64,000 nt of DNA from Ciborinia camelliae (GCA_025890175.1 JANPYM010000004.1:1991134-2055133), one strand, 5' to 3'. Positions 47,718-62,810 are shown, counted from the first letter of the stretch. Translations and numbers: made by a program. The notes: generated by a model not told the origin, from the sequence alone.

Positions 47718-50700
47718 GAAGAGGGGACTCGGAAGTCGGGAGGGGAGGGGACTCGCTCAGGGGAGGGGTTTAGTGGAGTGGAGTGGGGGTAATGCAAGGT
47801 AACTTAGTAAGGCGGGGTTAGTTTTGTATTTATATCTATAGACTTTTTTTTTGGTTCCTCCTTCGAGGAATGAGGTAGGGAGTATAGTATAATATATATA
47901 AATAAATAAATAACCACTCCAAATACTATGGCATCTATCTTAACTGCATACGGTAGGTAGGTAGGTAGGTATATACAGTTCATTCTCATACAAATCCGCG
48001 GTCGAAAATGCGTGATCTAAAATTGACTCGACTTGACTGCTAGTGTGCTAGTGCAAGTACGTTTCTGGTAGTCGGGGTGGGAGCGTGGGATTTTTTGGGA
48101 TTTGGGTGTTGGGGGTTGGGGATACTTGGTAGATAGGTTGGTAGGTAGGTAGGTATTAGGTATGCATCTATTGATGGGATTTATTCATCGTTTCTGTGGT
48201 ATTGTTAATGTGATGATGGGAAGGGAAGAGATCGTGCAGTGTGATGAAGTTTTGGATGATGATGCATTGTAATGTGATGGAATGGAACGGTAAGAAGGGA
48301 GATTGACGGTGATGATTATAAGGAGTGAGGAGTAGGTTAATTTATTAGGGATTTTAATATTTTAACAATGATAGTTTCCGGAAAGTATAGTGTGATGACG
48401 GTGGGATTTGAAAGTTGAGAACAATGATGATATAGTACCTAACCAATGATCATATCGAGATACTTTTCCGGGAAGAAATGTATCTATAAAATATCCCGAG
48501 ATAATTAATAAGATACTAGGTAGGTAGGTTTGTTGACCCATCCTATGGAAATAATGATACATTGCCAGGTGGTCATGCATATGGATAGACCTACCATCCA
48601 AAAATGAATTGTCTGTTTGTGTATTGATGAGGTTTGGTATGCTGAGTTGGTGGATGGATTTATATACTCGCAAGTTTGAGATTTTTATCATTGTGCCTGG
48701 GTATTTATGGATTAAATTCACAAATAGGAGATACCGGTCTTTAGATTGTAGATTTAAGATGAAAGTGCGCTGAGATTGTTACGGAAGAGTTGCGATGCTT
48801 TGGTTTGGTGTGGATTAATGGGATTTGGTATGTGTAACGGTTTTGAAAAGAGAGATGGGTATAAATAATTATCTTTGGGAGTTCTTATCTACTTGACCTA
48901 CAGTAATTTGATTATATGTTTCGAATCACCCAAAGGTGTATTGGTAGTAGGAGTCCTGTCCTGGCACTTGGGAGAGAAATTTTGGAAATGTTCTATGGCT
49001 CGAATGGGTGGGTTTTATTTACTAGAATCACTTATAAGGCGTGGAGGTTATAGCTTGAGATCTGACAATGATGGATAGCTAAGTTAGAGGAGAGTAATGA
49101 AATTAATCGTCATATCATTGTCAGTAGAACAAGTTAAAAAAGAATAATAATCTAAAAGGGGTTGACAGTTGTTTCTTAATATCCCATTGCGCCTTGGAAA
49201 GTCTTGCTGAGAGATCTTGCTAAATTTATAAATTTAAATCAAACAACCAGTGTCAAATCTCTAAATCCAAATTCGAAGATCTTCTCATTGTTTATTTCAA
49301 CATGTTTGAAACGTCTGAACTAATTAGTGCAACAACAAGAATTCTCAGCTACAGTTACACACAATAGATCCAAGGGGTCCAGGTCCAGGTCCTGATAAAA
49401 GCACTAAGAAGTATAACCACACGTCTTCTTCTTCTTCTTCTTCGTGGCGACATCTTGTCCCGTTCCCGAAGCTTACAATGCGTTCTGAGTTTTGAATTTC
49501 AAGAGGTGTGGAAAATATATATAGGTACTGAAGTAAGTACCTATCTCATACGAAGGAGGAATATTGTATGGAGTAGTGAGGGGTCATATGGGGGGGTGAG
49601 TGAATCAGAGTGGTTAATAGCAGCTTCTAGGATTGAGATTAAGATGGAGATGGGAGATCATGGATTGGGGTAGTGGATAGAATTTGATTTACTGAGTATA
49701 TAAGAAATTGTATTCCCTTTGTAGCCATCTTAACAATGAGAATATTATTGACAATTTCAATCCAGCGCAGGTTACTATCAACTATTCTGAAAGGGATGAC
49801 TTGGTATACAAACAGTATATTGTAATAGGCCGGCTTGATCAAGCTATAATATCTATGTACAGCTAGTGAGGTGTGATTGATCTTTCTGGTCTTGCTTCAA
49901 TGAAATGCTTAGCTTCATGGAATTGGTAACGGCTGTAAGATGAGTAATAGAGGGGTATACAATAAAAACAATGAAAAGAAGCCTACAACAACACTATTCC
50001 ATTATTGTACCAACTTTATATGCTCAACGTAACAGTCTTCTATGGGATGATAGAATCTTTCACAAAATAAACAACCCCCAGGGGCATGCTCCTCCCCCAG
50101 CTATCAAGTACTTCTCATCAGCTACTACATTTGCATATTGTGGACTATCTGGAGATCATTTGATACAAATAGGAGATCGAATGAGATTGGATTTATATAG
50201 TCTGTTAAGGATAATATTGATGAGGCTCAGCTGATGTAATTGAAAATCAACGAGTAGAGTAAATTATGAAAAAGAAGAGTCTGTTATATATTGACGGTAT
50301 AGATAACAAACATTGTACACGTTTCTCAATCTCTTGACCCATAATATAAGATTAGATTACCGTACATATTCCAGGAGCAAATATAGTGATATTTACAAGA
50401 GGTTTATAATGGTTATACTTTACCCGACAAGTTTTCTAACGTGACTCCTGGAATTTCCCATCACTTGGAGTATATAAACCACCTTTCATTCATTTTAATT
50501 GTAGCTGACAAGCAGCAATAACAAGACGCGAGCCAAACCTCAGGAATAGAAACTCTTTTCTCCGCTTCTGCATGGAATGGAGGCATGAAGAGTCAAAATG
50601 AGCTGAGGTAATGCGGGCTACTATGTAGGTGTCAAAAGGATCGGGAATGAACGAGGAAGTGGCGACGGTAAGGCTAAGAATGGCAGTAGCAATGTCATTG

Positions 50701-53700
50701 AATTGAACAATGAAAACATAAATCATAATCAAAGATTCTGAATATATATTAAGATCCTCCGTCTCCTAGTGATGAATGTATATCTAATAGTATGTGGATA
50801 TATTGCAATAACAAATCCATCCAGATATCCACCTTGTGGAATCTCTACACTTCATTTTTAGTACAACTGAAGATTCTAGAAAGAAAGGAGGGTGTATTAT
50901 ATACTAATGTAATGTCCTAATCTAATCAAATCCGCCCTTCACTTATTCCGCCCCATAACCTTGAACTGCGAATACCTAAATTGCGGCCTTGGGTCAGAAC
51001 TTTACAGTTGCTTCTTTGGCAGAGCCTAATCACACTTGCTAGAATTTTTTCATTGCTTTGGTACCTGAACCTTCCGCCATCCATTCTAACCAAGGACAAG
51101 TACTCATATCTAAACCAACAGCTTAGAAAAGAAGTGTGGCCTAGGGAAAAGCCCGATCATGCAACTGGATTCTACATATTATAATTATATTACATAGGCC
51201 GTATAATGCGGGAGTATGTGATGCGAGTAAGTATAATCAGATGATTAGTGGCAATGATAGAGAGAAAGTTAATAATGGGATATTAAGGGGTGCTGGCTAG
51301 ATAAGTCAGTAATAGGTAATAAGAGGGAAAGTATGAAGAATGGTGATCATAATAACAGAAGCCCCTCCACTATTTCAAATCCCCCAGTGGTAGGTTTTCC
51401 AATACTTAAATATATAAACCCACCCCTCAATCAACTTTCAATAAATTTGACATAGAAACTAGACAATGAAAGATAAGTTTGCAGGACAGAGGGGCAGTTT
51501 AGACGCAAACCAGGAAGGTACTGTGGATTATGAAAGTTCCATTGCGGGTGATGCTGGACCTCGAAAAGTATGATGAATATAATAAATGATGAGTATAAGT
51601 GAAATAATGGTGGGAAGATGCACAATGTTTGACAACAAGAGTTGTCTCTGTTGGAAAGTTGACATGAACAATGAGCACCGATAGAATCCCAAATCTTAAA
51701 GAAATTTTCCTCTGGCGATGCGATGCTACGTAGTTATTAGGACTATTCATAAATACGCCTCTCGACTTCGTCTTTCATTGCTCCCTCATCACCTACTGGA
51801 CTGCTCACATAACGGATAATGATCAGGAGGTCTGAGGACTATATTTATACCCTACTATCAGACCCGCTGGGTCGAGATCCTTAAAAAAGAGAGAAGCGGA
51901 AAGATTCGAAGGTATGCAGAACCAAACTTCCCTTCCATCCTCTCGACTATAAAGGTAAGCTAGATAATCTATTTTGGTAAACTATCAATCAATTACATAA
52001 CTACAAAATCAATTGGATCTAAGGTCGAGATGTGGGAATCAGATTAGAGAGGTCCAGAAGATTTTCAAGTTTCTAGGCAAAAGATCTTGCATACTATCAG
52101 AGTAGGTACCTGAAGCAGGATTTGTATATTCACTGTCATTCATACATGCCTCTTTTCATTCTTCATAATCACCATCCAAGTAATAATCAGAACAATCGTC
52201 GAAAGTGGCATCCAGGATACTAATAATCGAAGATTGAGTTGCCATGACTCAGTCCAGTATCAGGAACGGAGAAGACTCCACAGAAGCCTGGACTGGGCTT
52301 GACTTTTGAAGAGCTGTATTGCTCTAGAGACCTATCATTGGAATACCCATAAGATTTATATACCCAATCAATGCAATGCGAGCGATTGACGTTTGGAATG
52401 GGAATACCTACTTACTCAAATTGTAATACATCATGTGGTTCAATCGAGTGAATGAATTACTTCCAATGCACGGAGAGTAGGATGATCAGCATTTTCTGAA
52501 CGCCATTCCAATTAGATTCGATCTTACCAATCCATATAGAATGGATTATCCACCAATTCACCCAACCCGGGACTTCAAAACCGGAATGTCCTCGGAGAGA
52601 ACTTGAACATGGCACTCTTCAAACTTATTTAAAGATCTAGACCTGCGTTGCCCAACTTCGATGCAAGATGGGCACGGGGACCGAAAACAAAAATATATGT
52701 TGGGCAACAATGGGAACTTTGGAGTCTAGCCAATATATGTGCCAATCTTAAAATAAAGAACCGACCATTGGAAATATAAAATTTGCTTTGAAATTACAGT
52801 TTAAAAGTAGAAGACTGTACTGATCAATGAGATATTTTCGGTTTTCGAACAAGTGATGAGCTTCAATTATACTATGGAATTTGAGACCTCCAAGAAGGTC
52901 GTAGAGAAGATAGTGAGGTTAAATTAGACATGAGACTAAATAGAAATATAAGATGGAATAAAACGACAATACAAATGAGCTGAGCGACACCCCGTACATC
53001 TACCCTTAATGACGAATAGAAATCATCAACCATCCGGAGCTCCCAAAGCACCGACAATCAAGGTTATCTATCTGCAATAAGGAGCGCCAAGAAAATCGAA
53101 TCCATCAAGGAGCCATGGTATTCGCAAAGTAAAGTTTATTTGGTCAGTCCAGTTCAAGAACACGGAGCTGAAGAGTTTAAATGAAGCCTGTGTGACACTT
53201 TTTGCATGTGAGCTGGGAGATCAGGGCTATGAAAATAAGTGAATAATCTAAACATCTCTCCGCATCTCTAAGCACCCCGGGCCATGGATACCCGACCCTT
53301 TAGTACCCAACTCTAGATTATTCACCCCACTATACTCACATGGAACCAAGACTCTAAGGCTGCTTCGCAATCCTCGCCCTCTCAAAACTTTCGAAAGCTA
53401 GTAGAGCGAATTGGGAAATGTCATCATTGTTCGACCCAACAGCCATAAGACACACAAGACACATTATCCAGTTTCTGAGTGCTAAGTTGCGAGTCCATCC
53501 CATCCCACCGATGAACTTTCCTGAAAATAACTTACCTTATTCATAGCATACCCCCCCAGTCCCTTCAGATGTTCCCCCAACACAGTCATAGCCCATCTAA
53601 CCCGATAACCCCCACATATCATACACAACCCACGTGTTTCTCAGGTTATTGCAAGTTTAAATGAAGCACGCTCCTACCACGCGCCGACCACGTTAATCCC

Positions 53701-54065
53701 ATGCGTATCTCATGTGGCATGAAGCTTCCCCATCACCATGCCCCCGCGCCACCAGACGCGAGTACAAGCACTCATTAATCTCCCTTAATACCAAGTCAAG
53801 AAGGGGGTCTGTGCCGATGACCATCCTATTTCCATCCCTATCTCTACCTCTACAATCCCTAATTCCATGCCCTCGTCAACTTTCAAACAATCTTCAACGC
53901 AATTAGTAGGATGCAATTAGCAGTTCCCAAAGTGACAAGCCACCACAAAACTCTTCCCGGACCTTAAATAGAGCCGCTTTCAGCTCCCAGCCCAACGGTC
54001 TCGTTCCCCCAGACCACATTTATGCCCAATATCCATGGGTCACATATAGGCAAATCCTTCAAGAC

Positions 54066-54105
54066 CAAGCCCAAGCCCAAGCCCAAGCCCAAGCCCAAGC
54101 CCAAG
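54066..54105. repeat. (CCAAGC)n hexanucleotide microsatellite
   Basis: Six to seven perfect copies. Confidence 0.9.
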
Positions 54106-55760
54106 GCCACGTCCGCACTCCAGCCCAGCCGCACAAAAGGTCGCATACAGAATATTCCCTCTGATATATCAACTAGATTTTTATCTCAAAGACCTTTATA
54201 AACCCCATGCCATGGCCATGTCATCTCGCCCAAATCGAAATCGCGTAACATTGCGCCTCGAGGCCTGTTCACATAGAAACAAAGCCTAAGCGCCCAATTT
54301 TCTTAGGCGATCTCCTGTATCCGTTACAATTTCCATTCCACGTGGATTTCACGTGTCGCTAGCACTAGCCTAGACCGGATATACCCGGGCACATGGCAAA
54401 ATGGGAAATTTTCGACTCCACCATATCTCCGGACCCGAAGACGAAGACCCGTTTGTGGATTCCACCCGTCACATCCGGTTACCCGTTGAAACATACCACT
54501 TTAAAATCCCTAGCCCACCATCACTTTTTTCCAAAAGAAAAGAGAAACACCAAATAAATCGTAAATATCCCTTCCTACCCCGGGATGCAACCCGCAAGAA
54601 TTTCCCCATCCGGTAAAATAAGCATTAAATAAGAAAACGCCAATCTAAGTGGTAACCATTACCACATTAGCCGACGAAACTTTCCGAAAGCAACGCTTAA
54701 ATATGTTACAAGGAACTCGAACGAGCCGTACCTGCATTTCTAAGGGAGGCAAATATAGTTAGTACTTGAGCGTGAACATTTATGATAGAATGGATGTTTT
54801 ACTGTTTTAAGCAGGAGGTACAAATAGAGAATCAATAGAATATGCACCCTTAGCCAAACCCGAGTGAACGGATATGATACTTAATTCATCACTTTCGACT
54901 GATGATGCTGATGATGAGTGACATGCCAGTAATTTGAGCCATGTGATAGTGGAGATACGATGTGATGAGACAAGCTCAGACCAAACGGCAAAGCAATAAT
55001 GGTAATGGGAGCGCGGGATGCAGGGACACTTCCCAGTATCTATGTCGGGGGAGTAGAACATTCGAGCTTCGTCTGGAACATCCGAGACAGTTATGAATGG
55101 AAGGAAAGAAAAGGAAGATTCATCAAATATTTAATCGTTCTTTTACATTCGTACGTAGAACTGGGGTTATTTCCCATAATGGCTGGATCGCCACGGCGAA
55201 AATAGGTAATGCACCAATTCATCCATTCCTCCCAATATCTCCTTCCTTAACATCCAAATAGTACATCCACCCACCCAAATCTATCCATGTCTCAGTAACA
55301 CAATGATCTAGAAGAGATCCAGAATACCACCACCGCCCCCAATCAAAATCTTTGATTCAGAATTTTCCGATCCACCCATCCATTCATCCCTCAAACAATT
55401 CCCATTTCCATTCCCCCATTCAATATGTGCCTGTGAATTTATGTAATGGAATGTAGTGTATGTAAAAAGTTCGCCCAATCAAAAAAAAGTCAACTAGTAG
55501 TAAACCAAAGTCAAAATCTCGCTCGCATCGCGGACATCGCAATCGCAAAAGGGTATCCAGGGGTAGTTGGGATATCCCTCAATTAAATTCCAGTGCGCGC
55601 AAGTGAGAGGGGAAGTGCAAGCAAAGCAGACGCAACGCAGAATAGAAGGCAAACTCGCATGTCATTTTTCATTCCGTCGTAACCCCAAGCCAGTGGTTTG
55701 AAAATAAGTAGTGTATCGAAAAAAAGGCCAAAGGGAGTAAGTGGCAAATTAGCGAAAGAA

Positions 55761-57452
55761 TTAAAAGACGGTTCCGTCGCTGAGGATGGCGATTGGTGGA
55801 CATTGAGTATTTGGTCGTGAGATTTCGGCCATTTCTCTACCTCCCTATTCATCTTGTCAGTATTCCGTGCTTCATAATAATCAAATGAGAAATGTATGCA
55901 ATATACCTTCCAACTGCCCGCCTCCAGCATTTGAGGGAGAGATAATTTATCTTGACCAAAGAGTCCTAGACTGGCATTGACCTCCTCCAATAACAGGTCC
56001 AAGAACCCAACTGTCACAGCCCTCCACTCAACAATCACATCATCATCTGGTGTGAACATTGGTACAACTTCCAAACTTGGTTTACCTTCTCTCTCTGCAT
56101 TGCGATGGAATGCTTCAAGTCCTCTCTTTGTCTCTTCTCTTCTTAGTGTTAAAACACCTGTATCAATGAACAATCCACCATTTCGATATTCGGGTAAACC
56201 GGTCAATAATTCGGCTCCGGCGAAATGTATGTTCATGAGCTTAGTCATCGGTTGCATGAGAGAGTAGCAAAGCCATTGGGAGAGCTTGTGGAAGGGTACG
56301 ATTGTCTCCCATAGAGGAGTTGTCGCATCTGAGGGCATAGTGCTTAAATGCCATGCATCACCGATAGATGTGCCATCAACTTCTGTGCGAGATGCAGGCC
56401 AGATTGGTGCAAGACCATCAATCAAGACACTCCACAAGGTAGGTAATGGAACAATGGGTACGGATGCGGCTTGTGTAGAAGGGTGGGAAATGAGAAAATC
56501 TGTAAATGTTAGAATGCAATACTCCTCAACATTGTAAAGACATACCTAGCATATTTCCAGGTCTAGAACTTTCACCAAACAGAGAAGGATTTCGCAAGGC
56601 TTTAGCAAGTTTAACCAGTAAACCAGTTCTGCCTGCTAAACCCGCAATCGGATTCTCCTCGGTGACCTGTAGACCTGAACTCATAATCTCCACTGTCAAT
56701 GTAGAAAGTCCATCCGCATCAACTTGGTGTGGTTGTTCTGGATCGCTACTGAAAGTACCAGCCTTGAACATCTCCAAACTGGCAATTGCTAAGCCTTCAC
56801 TTCTTCTATATGTGCGACCACTCTCTACACTCTTGTATTTCCATGAAGTACCAGCACCAGCATCGAGTAGGACGGATATCAGGAAGAGATCAAGGATTCG
56901 GCGACATCGTTCGGAAGGATTAACTTCACTTGGCCAACTTGCTAAGAGCTCTCCAACTCTATCTCTACCTCCGACGTTGAAATGTTGCCAGCGACCGTGG
57001 GGAGGAATGGCGTTGTAATCGGGTGCGAAATCGCGCTGCAGGTCCAACAAATATTAGAAGGGAATCTCTTGAATTTATTTAATGCAGATGTGAATGTATA
57101 CCTTGATTATTGAGACGACAAACTTTGTAGTGTCTTTAAATCTTCCCATATCAACTTCAAAATGATTCAAATTATTCTTCTTAGCCTTCTCCAAAATGAC
57201 ACCGCATCTTTCCCGCACAGCACCAATACTCCTCAAAAATCCAGCTGGATCGACATTTGGATCTGGTGCCTTTGGCAAAGCAATCTTTGGTATGGTGGGG
57301 ATAGACATTCTCGAGAAGCCAGGGGTTGATGGTGACTTTAATGATGATTGTGAGGAACGAAAAGATTGAACTTCAGTGAGCGATGTAGAATTTGTTCTTG
57401 ATGATGAACCATTCGAAGGAGAAGTCTTTTCTTTGCGTGAAAAGAGACCCAT
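55761..57452 (-). CDS. URC4: uracil catabolism protein Urc4-like (DUF1688)
   Basis: Exons 57452-57102, 57035-56546, 56499-55907 and 55844-55761 encode 505 aa. After a Ser/Thr-rich N-terminus of about 65 residues the DUF1688 domain runs to the end: FLRSIGAVRERCGVILEKAK, NLNHFEVDMGRF, RDFAPDYNAIPPHGRWQHFN, SVLLDAGAGTSWKYKSVESG, SEGLAIASLEMFKAGTFSSD, and DAWHLSTMPS. The last exon restores the expected ending GREMAEISRPNTQCPPIAIL then SDGTVF; reading on instead gives an unrelated longer tail ending at 55583, which I reject. Urc4 is needed in yeasts of the URC pathway to use uracil as nitrogen source; its chemical step is not settled. Likely cytosolic. Introns are 45-66 nt. Confidence 0.9.
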
Positions 57453-58329
57453 TCTGTATTTAAATCTTTCCTCTGACTTGCTTTGCTTGGTAACAGCAGC
57501 TGCAGCACAGTGCGTCCTTATCTCCCCCTGATAGGTAACTCGTAACTTAGTTGATTGGTCGTACTTGGTTACAAATACCCGTATGCCCTGTAGTAATTGG
57601 CGGAAAAGCTGGGTCGGTCTTTTTATTTATTATTTAAATTCGAATAACCTTTTTTTTGGCAATGGATCCTCTTGATTGTCGTTGTTGTCAAATGCACAGT
57701 ACCAAAAGTATTCTTGTTTCGATAAGCCTGCTTGTTGTAGAGGGGGATTTGTAGTCCTTGCAGACCTGGTGTGTGTGTGAACTAGTAATTATCTGAGTCC
57801 TGAGTCCTGAGTCCCGACCCTTTCCTTTGAATAGATTTTAGGTCAATATTAGCTAGGTCTAACAGGTCCTTGCGTTTTGAATATGTTGTCTCGATATGTT
57901 GTCTCGGGATTGGGGATCGACCGGAAGAGGGAAGGAGAGAAGGTGGGAAATGATTTGATGGTCGCCCGAGACCTTTGTGTGGATAAGTAAGTGGGGGAAA
58001 AAACTAAAGACTCAAGAGTCAAGAGTCGAGAGAAGAGTCGAGTCGTAGCTGTGGATACAGTACTAATATTTTGGGTTTTGGATTTCTCCTTCGAACAAGA
58101 AGAAAGAGAAAAATATGGGACAATTCGATTGGAGTACCGATGCGGAGTCGTAGGTAATAAGTAGGTAGCAGAGAACGAATGAAGAGTGAATAATGAGTGA
58201 AGTGGTTGGTTGGTTGGTTGTGTCAAGAAGGGTTATTCCGATTAAATGGTTTATTCCGATTATTGTAGTTATTCCTGTATTCCTTCTTTGTAGACAGGAT
58301 TTCGAGTACCTATGGATGGAATATGTATG

Positions 58330-58331
<2 letters not shown>

Positions 58332-58391
<60 letters not shown>
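58332..58391. repeat. (GT)n microsatellite, about 30 units
   Basis: Near-perfect dinucleotide run of about 60 bp, followed by TAGG units and a second short GT run. Confidence 0.95.
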
Positions 58392-58394
<3 letters not shown>

Positions 58395-61300
58395 TATGTA
58401 GGTAGGTCGGTAGGTGTGTGTGTGTATGTGTATGTACCTATGTGTAGGTAGGTAGGTAGATAGATATTGTAAGATAGGAAAAAGTACAGTATGAATGGAC
58501 TGTTGCAATATAATGTGAGTGAGCTCTGTTTTTCTTTTCCCTCTTGCTCTTGTCTCTTGTTTTGACCGGGTCTAGAACAATTTGATTGATTTTCACATCC
58601 AAAACGTAGATAAGCAGGTACGTACCGGTACTGATGCAGAATAAGGCAAGGTACCAACTGTAAATACGGTGGTGATATTAGGAATAGTGGATGAGGAATA
58701 GAGTGGAGGGGAGAATAGTGGAGGAGGAGGGATATGTGAAAGGAATGAAAGGATTATGTAGTGAAATTGTGAATACTGAATACCTCCAGCTACCTAGGTA
58801 TGAGGAGATCCTCCTTGAAGAGGGATACCCGGATCGTCTCGTCCTCTAGTCCTCTAGTCATCTGTCTACTAGCTGGTAAAGCTGATCAAGATCAAGCTGG
58901 GTGGGTGGGTCAAGTGGTTTATAGTGAATTGATTTGCTGATATTAGGTTGAATGGCTTGCAATGGCTCATAAAGGGGGGGTAAAATGTTGATAATTATCT
59001 AGCCTACTTAGGTAAGTCGAGGAGGATATTCGTTAGTGGGGATACGATGCTGCTGCTGCGGTTGAGGTATATTCGGGTAAGACTTCCGGTTGGTACCGGT
59101 TGTTTCTAGTTTTTGGATTGATTTGTATACCTACATAGTACATACCTACTCCAGACCGGAAGCTACGATGATTTATAAGAATTGTGGATGGTAATGATGG
59201 AAATTCGTGAATTTATATACTCCGTACTCGTACTGGAAGGATCAGTTATCGCCGATGATGCCAATTTGAGAGTCTAGAGTTGCTCAACCAAGTGATAATG
59301 TACAATTGATCTACTGTGTATACAGAGTGGAGATGCAGGGTTTGAGGGAGATCATGATCAATTATTTTAATAGTACAAGATGAATAAATACATTCCTGTC
59401 GCTTGTCTAGATACCTAGATCCTTCAAAAGCAGGTTGGATGATATAAATCCCATGAGATGACGAAGTAAGATTCAAATCCAGTTGGGCGTACTTTAGGAT
59501 TTGCAAGATTACCACTCCTTATACCTAGGTAGATATTGTAGTACAATATACTAGGTAGGTAATTATCTAAAAAGAGGTACATCAACTAAATTCTTTCTTT
59601 ATAAAATAGCGATATAAATCGTGATTTGTCCTAAACTTCCTATTTAGTCCTTGTGCGAAACGGGTCAGATTATTCCTCCGGTATGCACGGGGAAAGTCCT
59701 GCAAACGAAAATTAATTCCATATCATATTATACACTAGTGTGCATGTATTGTGTCCAGTAACTGTAAAGTTGAAGTAAACCTCAAAGCTACTGGCACTCT
59801 AGAGGTTTGTTTAGAGTAGTCTATGTTGCCATTATTACTAAATGTCCATCCCTTATGTGCCACGGCTACCTATCAGTTGGGACCGACTAATGCTACTACT
59901 CAGATGAACATCAAGGCCCTTGGCTTGATGTTTCAAGGTCCAACAAGCTTCAAAGATCGTAAATTGACCAAGGACAAACCCAGGAGAATCTTCCCAATGC
60001 CACAAGAACAGACGAAGCGGCGTCAACCTATGATCTATCCTCTCTCCCCAGTCTACATCAGATTCACATGCGATTTCCCAAGGACTCAACCTAGATAGAC
60101 AATGGTGATGGCGCAGAAATGAAGAATTTGATTTGTGCTTGGAATGGGATGGTATGTATTACTATGTATACCTATACTGGCTTGCTCTGCATCGGGATGG
60201 CCTCTCATAGAATCCTACCTACACTGGTAAAATAAGATTCAGGTTCATGTTCAACGTTAGCCGGGTGAGGATTGATTGGTTCATACTACTGTACAGAAAT
60301 TAGGACTTGAACTTATTAAGTTTACTGCCTACTCCTGAAGGGATTTGAAGTATTGGACGGAAATCGTGATTACCCCGTCAACGCTCCGGAACGCTCAACA
60401 CACACGCACGATTTATGAATATTCGGGAATTTGTTCAGGTACGATCGTGTATGATCATCAGAACATGGTGGGCGACGATGGCCACGGATATTATTAATTT
60501 GTTCAGGAGGGGAAATTTCATACATTTTGTTAATATTTTTTGGTACGGGTAAGCGTTTCCTCTTCGCCTGTTCAACTTCTGCGTGCTCAATGGATGAGGC
60601 TTCACACACAAATCTTCGAGAGCTCCAGTTTCAAACCTTAAAATAATTAGAAACACGAAAATTCGAAATCAGTACTCCCCAAATATATGGTACCGAGTCC
60701 CGTTCTAACTTTCCAAGGCTTCCCTAAATGGCTTCTAGGTTTCCCACGTCCGTGGAAACTGCATGTCTACCTTGTATGTGATTACCCACACTGTTATGGA
60801 AACCCCTCTCATAAGAAATGGCGAGGCTTAAGGAGTTGATATCGGCATCTTATCCCAGAGGGTGATATTGGACAGGGATTTATTAGGCTTGTTGATTGAC
60901 AGTTAGAACTTAGAACTTAGCACCGAGCACAAGCATCCATCCCCATCCCAATATGCAGGTACGAGTAACGAAAGATCCATATTTCAAGGGCTCTGGTGGA
61001 CCGGCTCGCGGATAAATAGCGAGGTCTAGGACAGGATGCTAACGGCGGGTCGGTTATGATTGGGAAACGGCAAGTTTGGCAAGGGTACACGATTCTGAAG
61101 TTATTGATGTTTTGCTCGGATCTTTCAATCTAGTGAAAGAGGCAAAGAAACTAGAGCATTTTATATCTATCGAAAGGTGGCGCAAGATTCGTTTATGATA
61201 AGGAGGTCAAAGAGGAAGGTAGGATTTAAGTCGACGTTAACCTTACCAAAGGTAGTACAAGTACCCGTTTACGAGGGAGGGATGGACGTGTCTGAAGAAA

Positions 61301-62574
61301 GAGGCACAGATGGGCTTGTGCTGACAGCAATCCCTCGGCACCTCCCTTCTCACTTCTAAGTTCTCACGATGTTACCTTTGGAGTATCGATCATCATTGTT
61401 CAATTGAAAAATGGGGTTTGGAAAACGCTCAATCACGGTTCACATCGTGAACATAATTTGAATGGGTGTAAATTGCATTGCAATTTGCAACTTGTTTTAA
61501 TGGAACTTGTAATCGAATATGGAAATAATGGATGATCAACTCATGTAGAGAGTTCCTGCCAAGCTGGTTGGCTTGCGACTTGTGAGCCACTTCAATTTCT
61601 TCTTCACAACTGTTGAAATGATTCACGAGAAAATGAGGAAGTGAATGTTCCACAGGACCACAAGTGACAACCATGACTTATTCCCGTTGATGCATTCTCT
61701 GCATATGGGTTACGAAGTGCAGTTCTATCATCTGTAGACTGTACCATCAACTCAATCAGGATTCTTAATTCCGTGTGGTGACAATCCCCTTCAAAACGCA
61801 CACGTAATAAAGTACCAATACAGTACAAGATCCATAGCCACAGTCACATGTAATTGTGAATTCGATGGAGCAATACAGTTTTCTTATTATTGTATGCGTA
61901 TGCAAATTTTTTTAAAAAATTTGGGACATTCAATATAAATTAATATATCGTATCGGCTATATTGGTACTGACTTGATGAATTAAGGATTACCGAAGGGAG
62001 ATGGAATATCCGTATCCGTGATTCCGTAAGTATATGGTCTAGAATTCTTGCTATAATTGACTTTCAAGAATTTGGAATGAGAACCTTTTTTAATTTTCAA
62101 TGGGATCAAAAGACCTTTTTTAGTAAGGTAAAGATTTACTTAAAATGACATTACACGAAACACAAGTATGGAGCCAAACTTAAAGGGAGTTCATTGTCAA
62201 ACGAAGCTTTCCCGCTACGAATTTTTGAAATGAAGGGGAATTCGGGGGGTTCCTAAATAACAAAAAGGAAACTCAAATTTTATACTAAAAATTAGCCTCG
62301 ACTACTCTCGAGCTCACTGATAACTGAGAGACCCCTCCGATTACGAAGCTATTAAACTCAAATATATGAAACTGCTTTACAAGCTTCATCTGGATTTCTG
62401 TGTCCCGAGGTCCCTTGGGCAAACGGGAGATCAACCTGTAAGGTGGCTTAGGTTGAAGCTTGAGGTCCAGTGATTGCCTCGAGAAGCGTGACATGTACTC
62501 AGTCTATGGTAAGCGAAATAGACGCAACCCGCAATACCGACTTATCTAAATTAACTGAGCTTTTATTTATCTTA

Positions 62575-62810
62575 AACTTTAAATGAAACCCTTTCAAATT
62601 AATAATATCTTTATTTAGATTCATTTTAATATAATTTATAGCTCTTCAAGTTATTAAATCGAATATAATATAGTAGAATTTATATCTATTTATCTAATAA
62701 AACCAAAAAAATGTTTAAGAATTTAATAATATATAAAGTATTTTATATATCTAGATAACTATAAACTTATAAGGTTTATTTATATACTCTTATTTTGTAA
62801 TTTTTTTAAT
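62575..62810. repeat. extreme AT-rich block
   Basis: By hand count about 15 percent GC over 240 bp, with sharp edges to normal sequence, about 215 bp upstream of the Swa2-like start. It could be a RIP-mutated element remnant; no ends or coding frame seen. Confidence 0.6.

Larger units (their letters stand above)
47507..55760. other. gene-poor 8 kb tract with an assembly gap
   Basis: Apart from the gap and microsatellites, I find only short chance frames (longest about 119 codons, 48362-48721 minus, with no recognisable features). GC is low and simple repeats are frequent in the first kilobase. Confidence 0.5.

Noticed and set aside
47504..47797. Minus-strand frame across the N gap
   Set aside because: Purine-rich low complexity read on the reverse strand and interrupted by N.
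55583..55906. Long C-terminal extension of the Urc4-like protein
   Set aside because: Read-through of an intron; splicing at 55845-55906 restores the family ending SDGTVF.
59640..59710. Possible structured non-coding RNA
   Set aside because: Looked GC-richer than its surroundings, but no match to tRNA, 5S or snRNA signatures.
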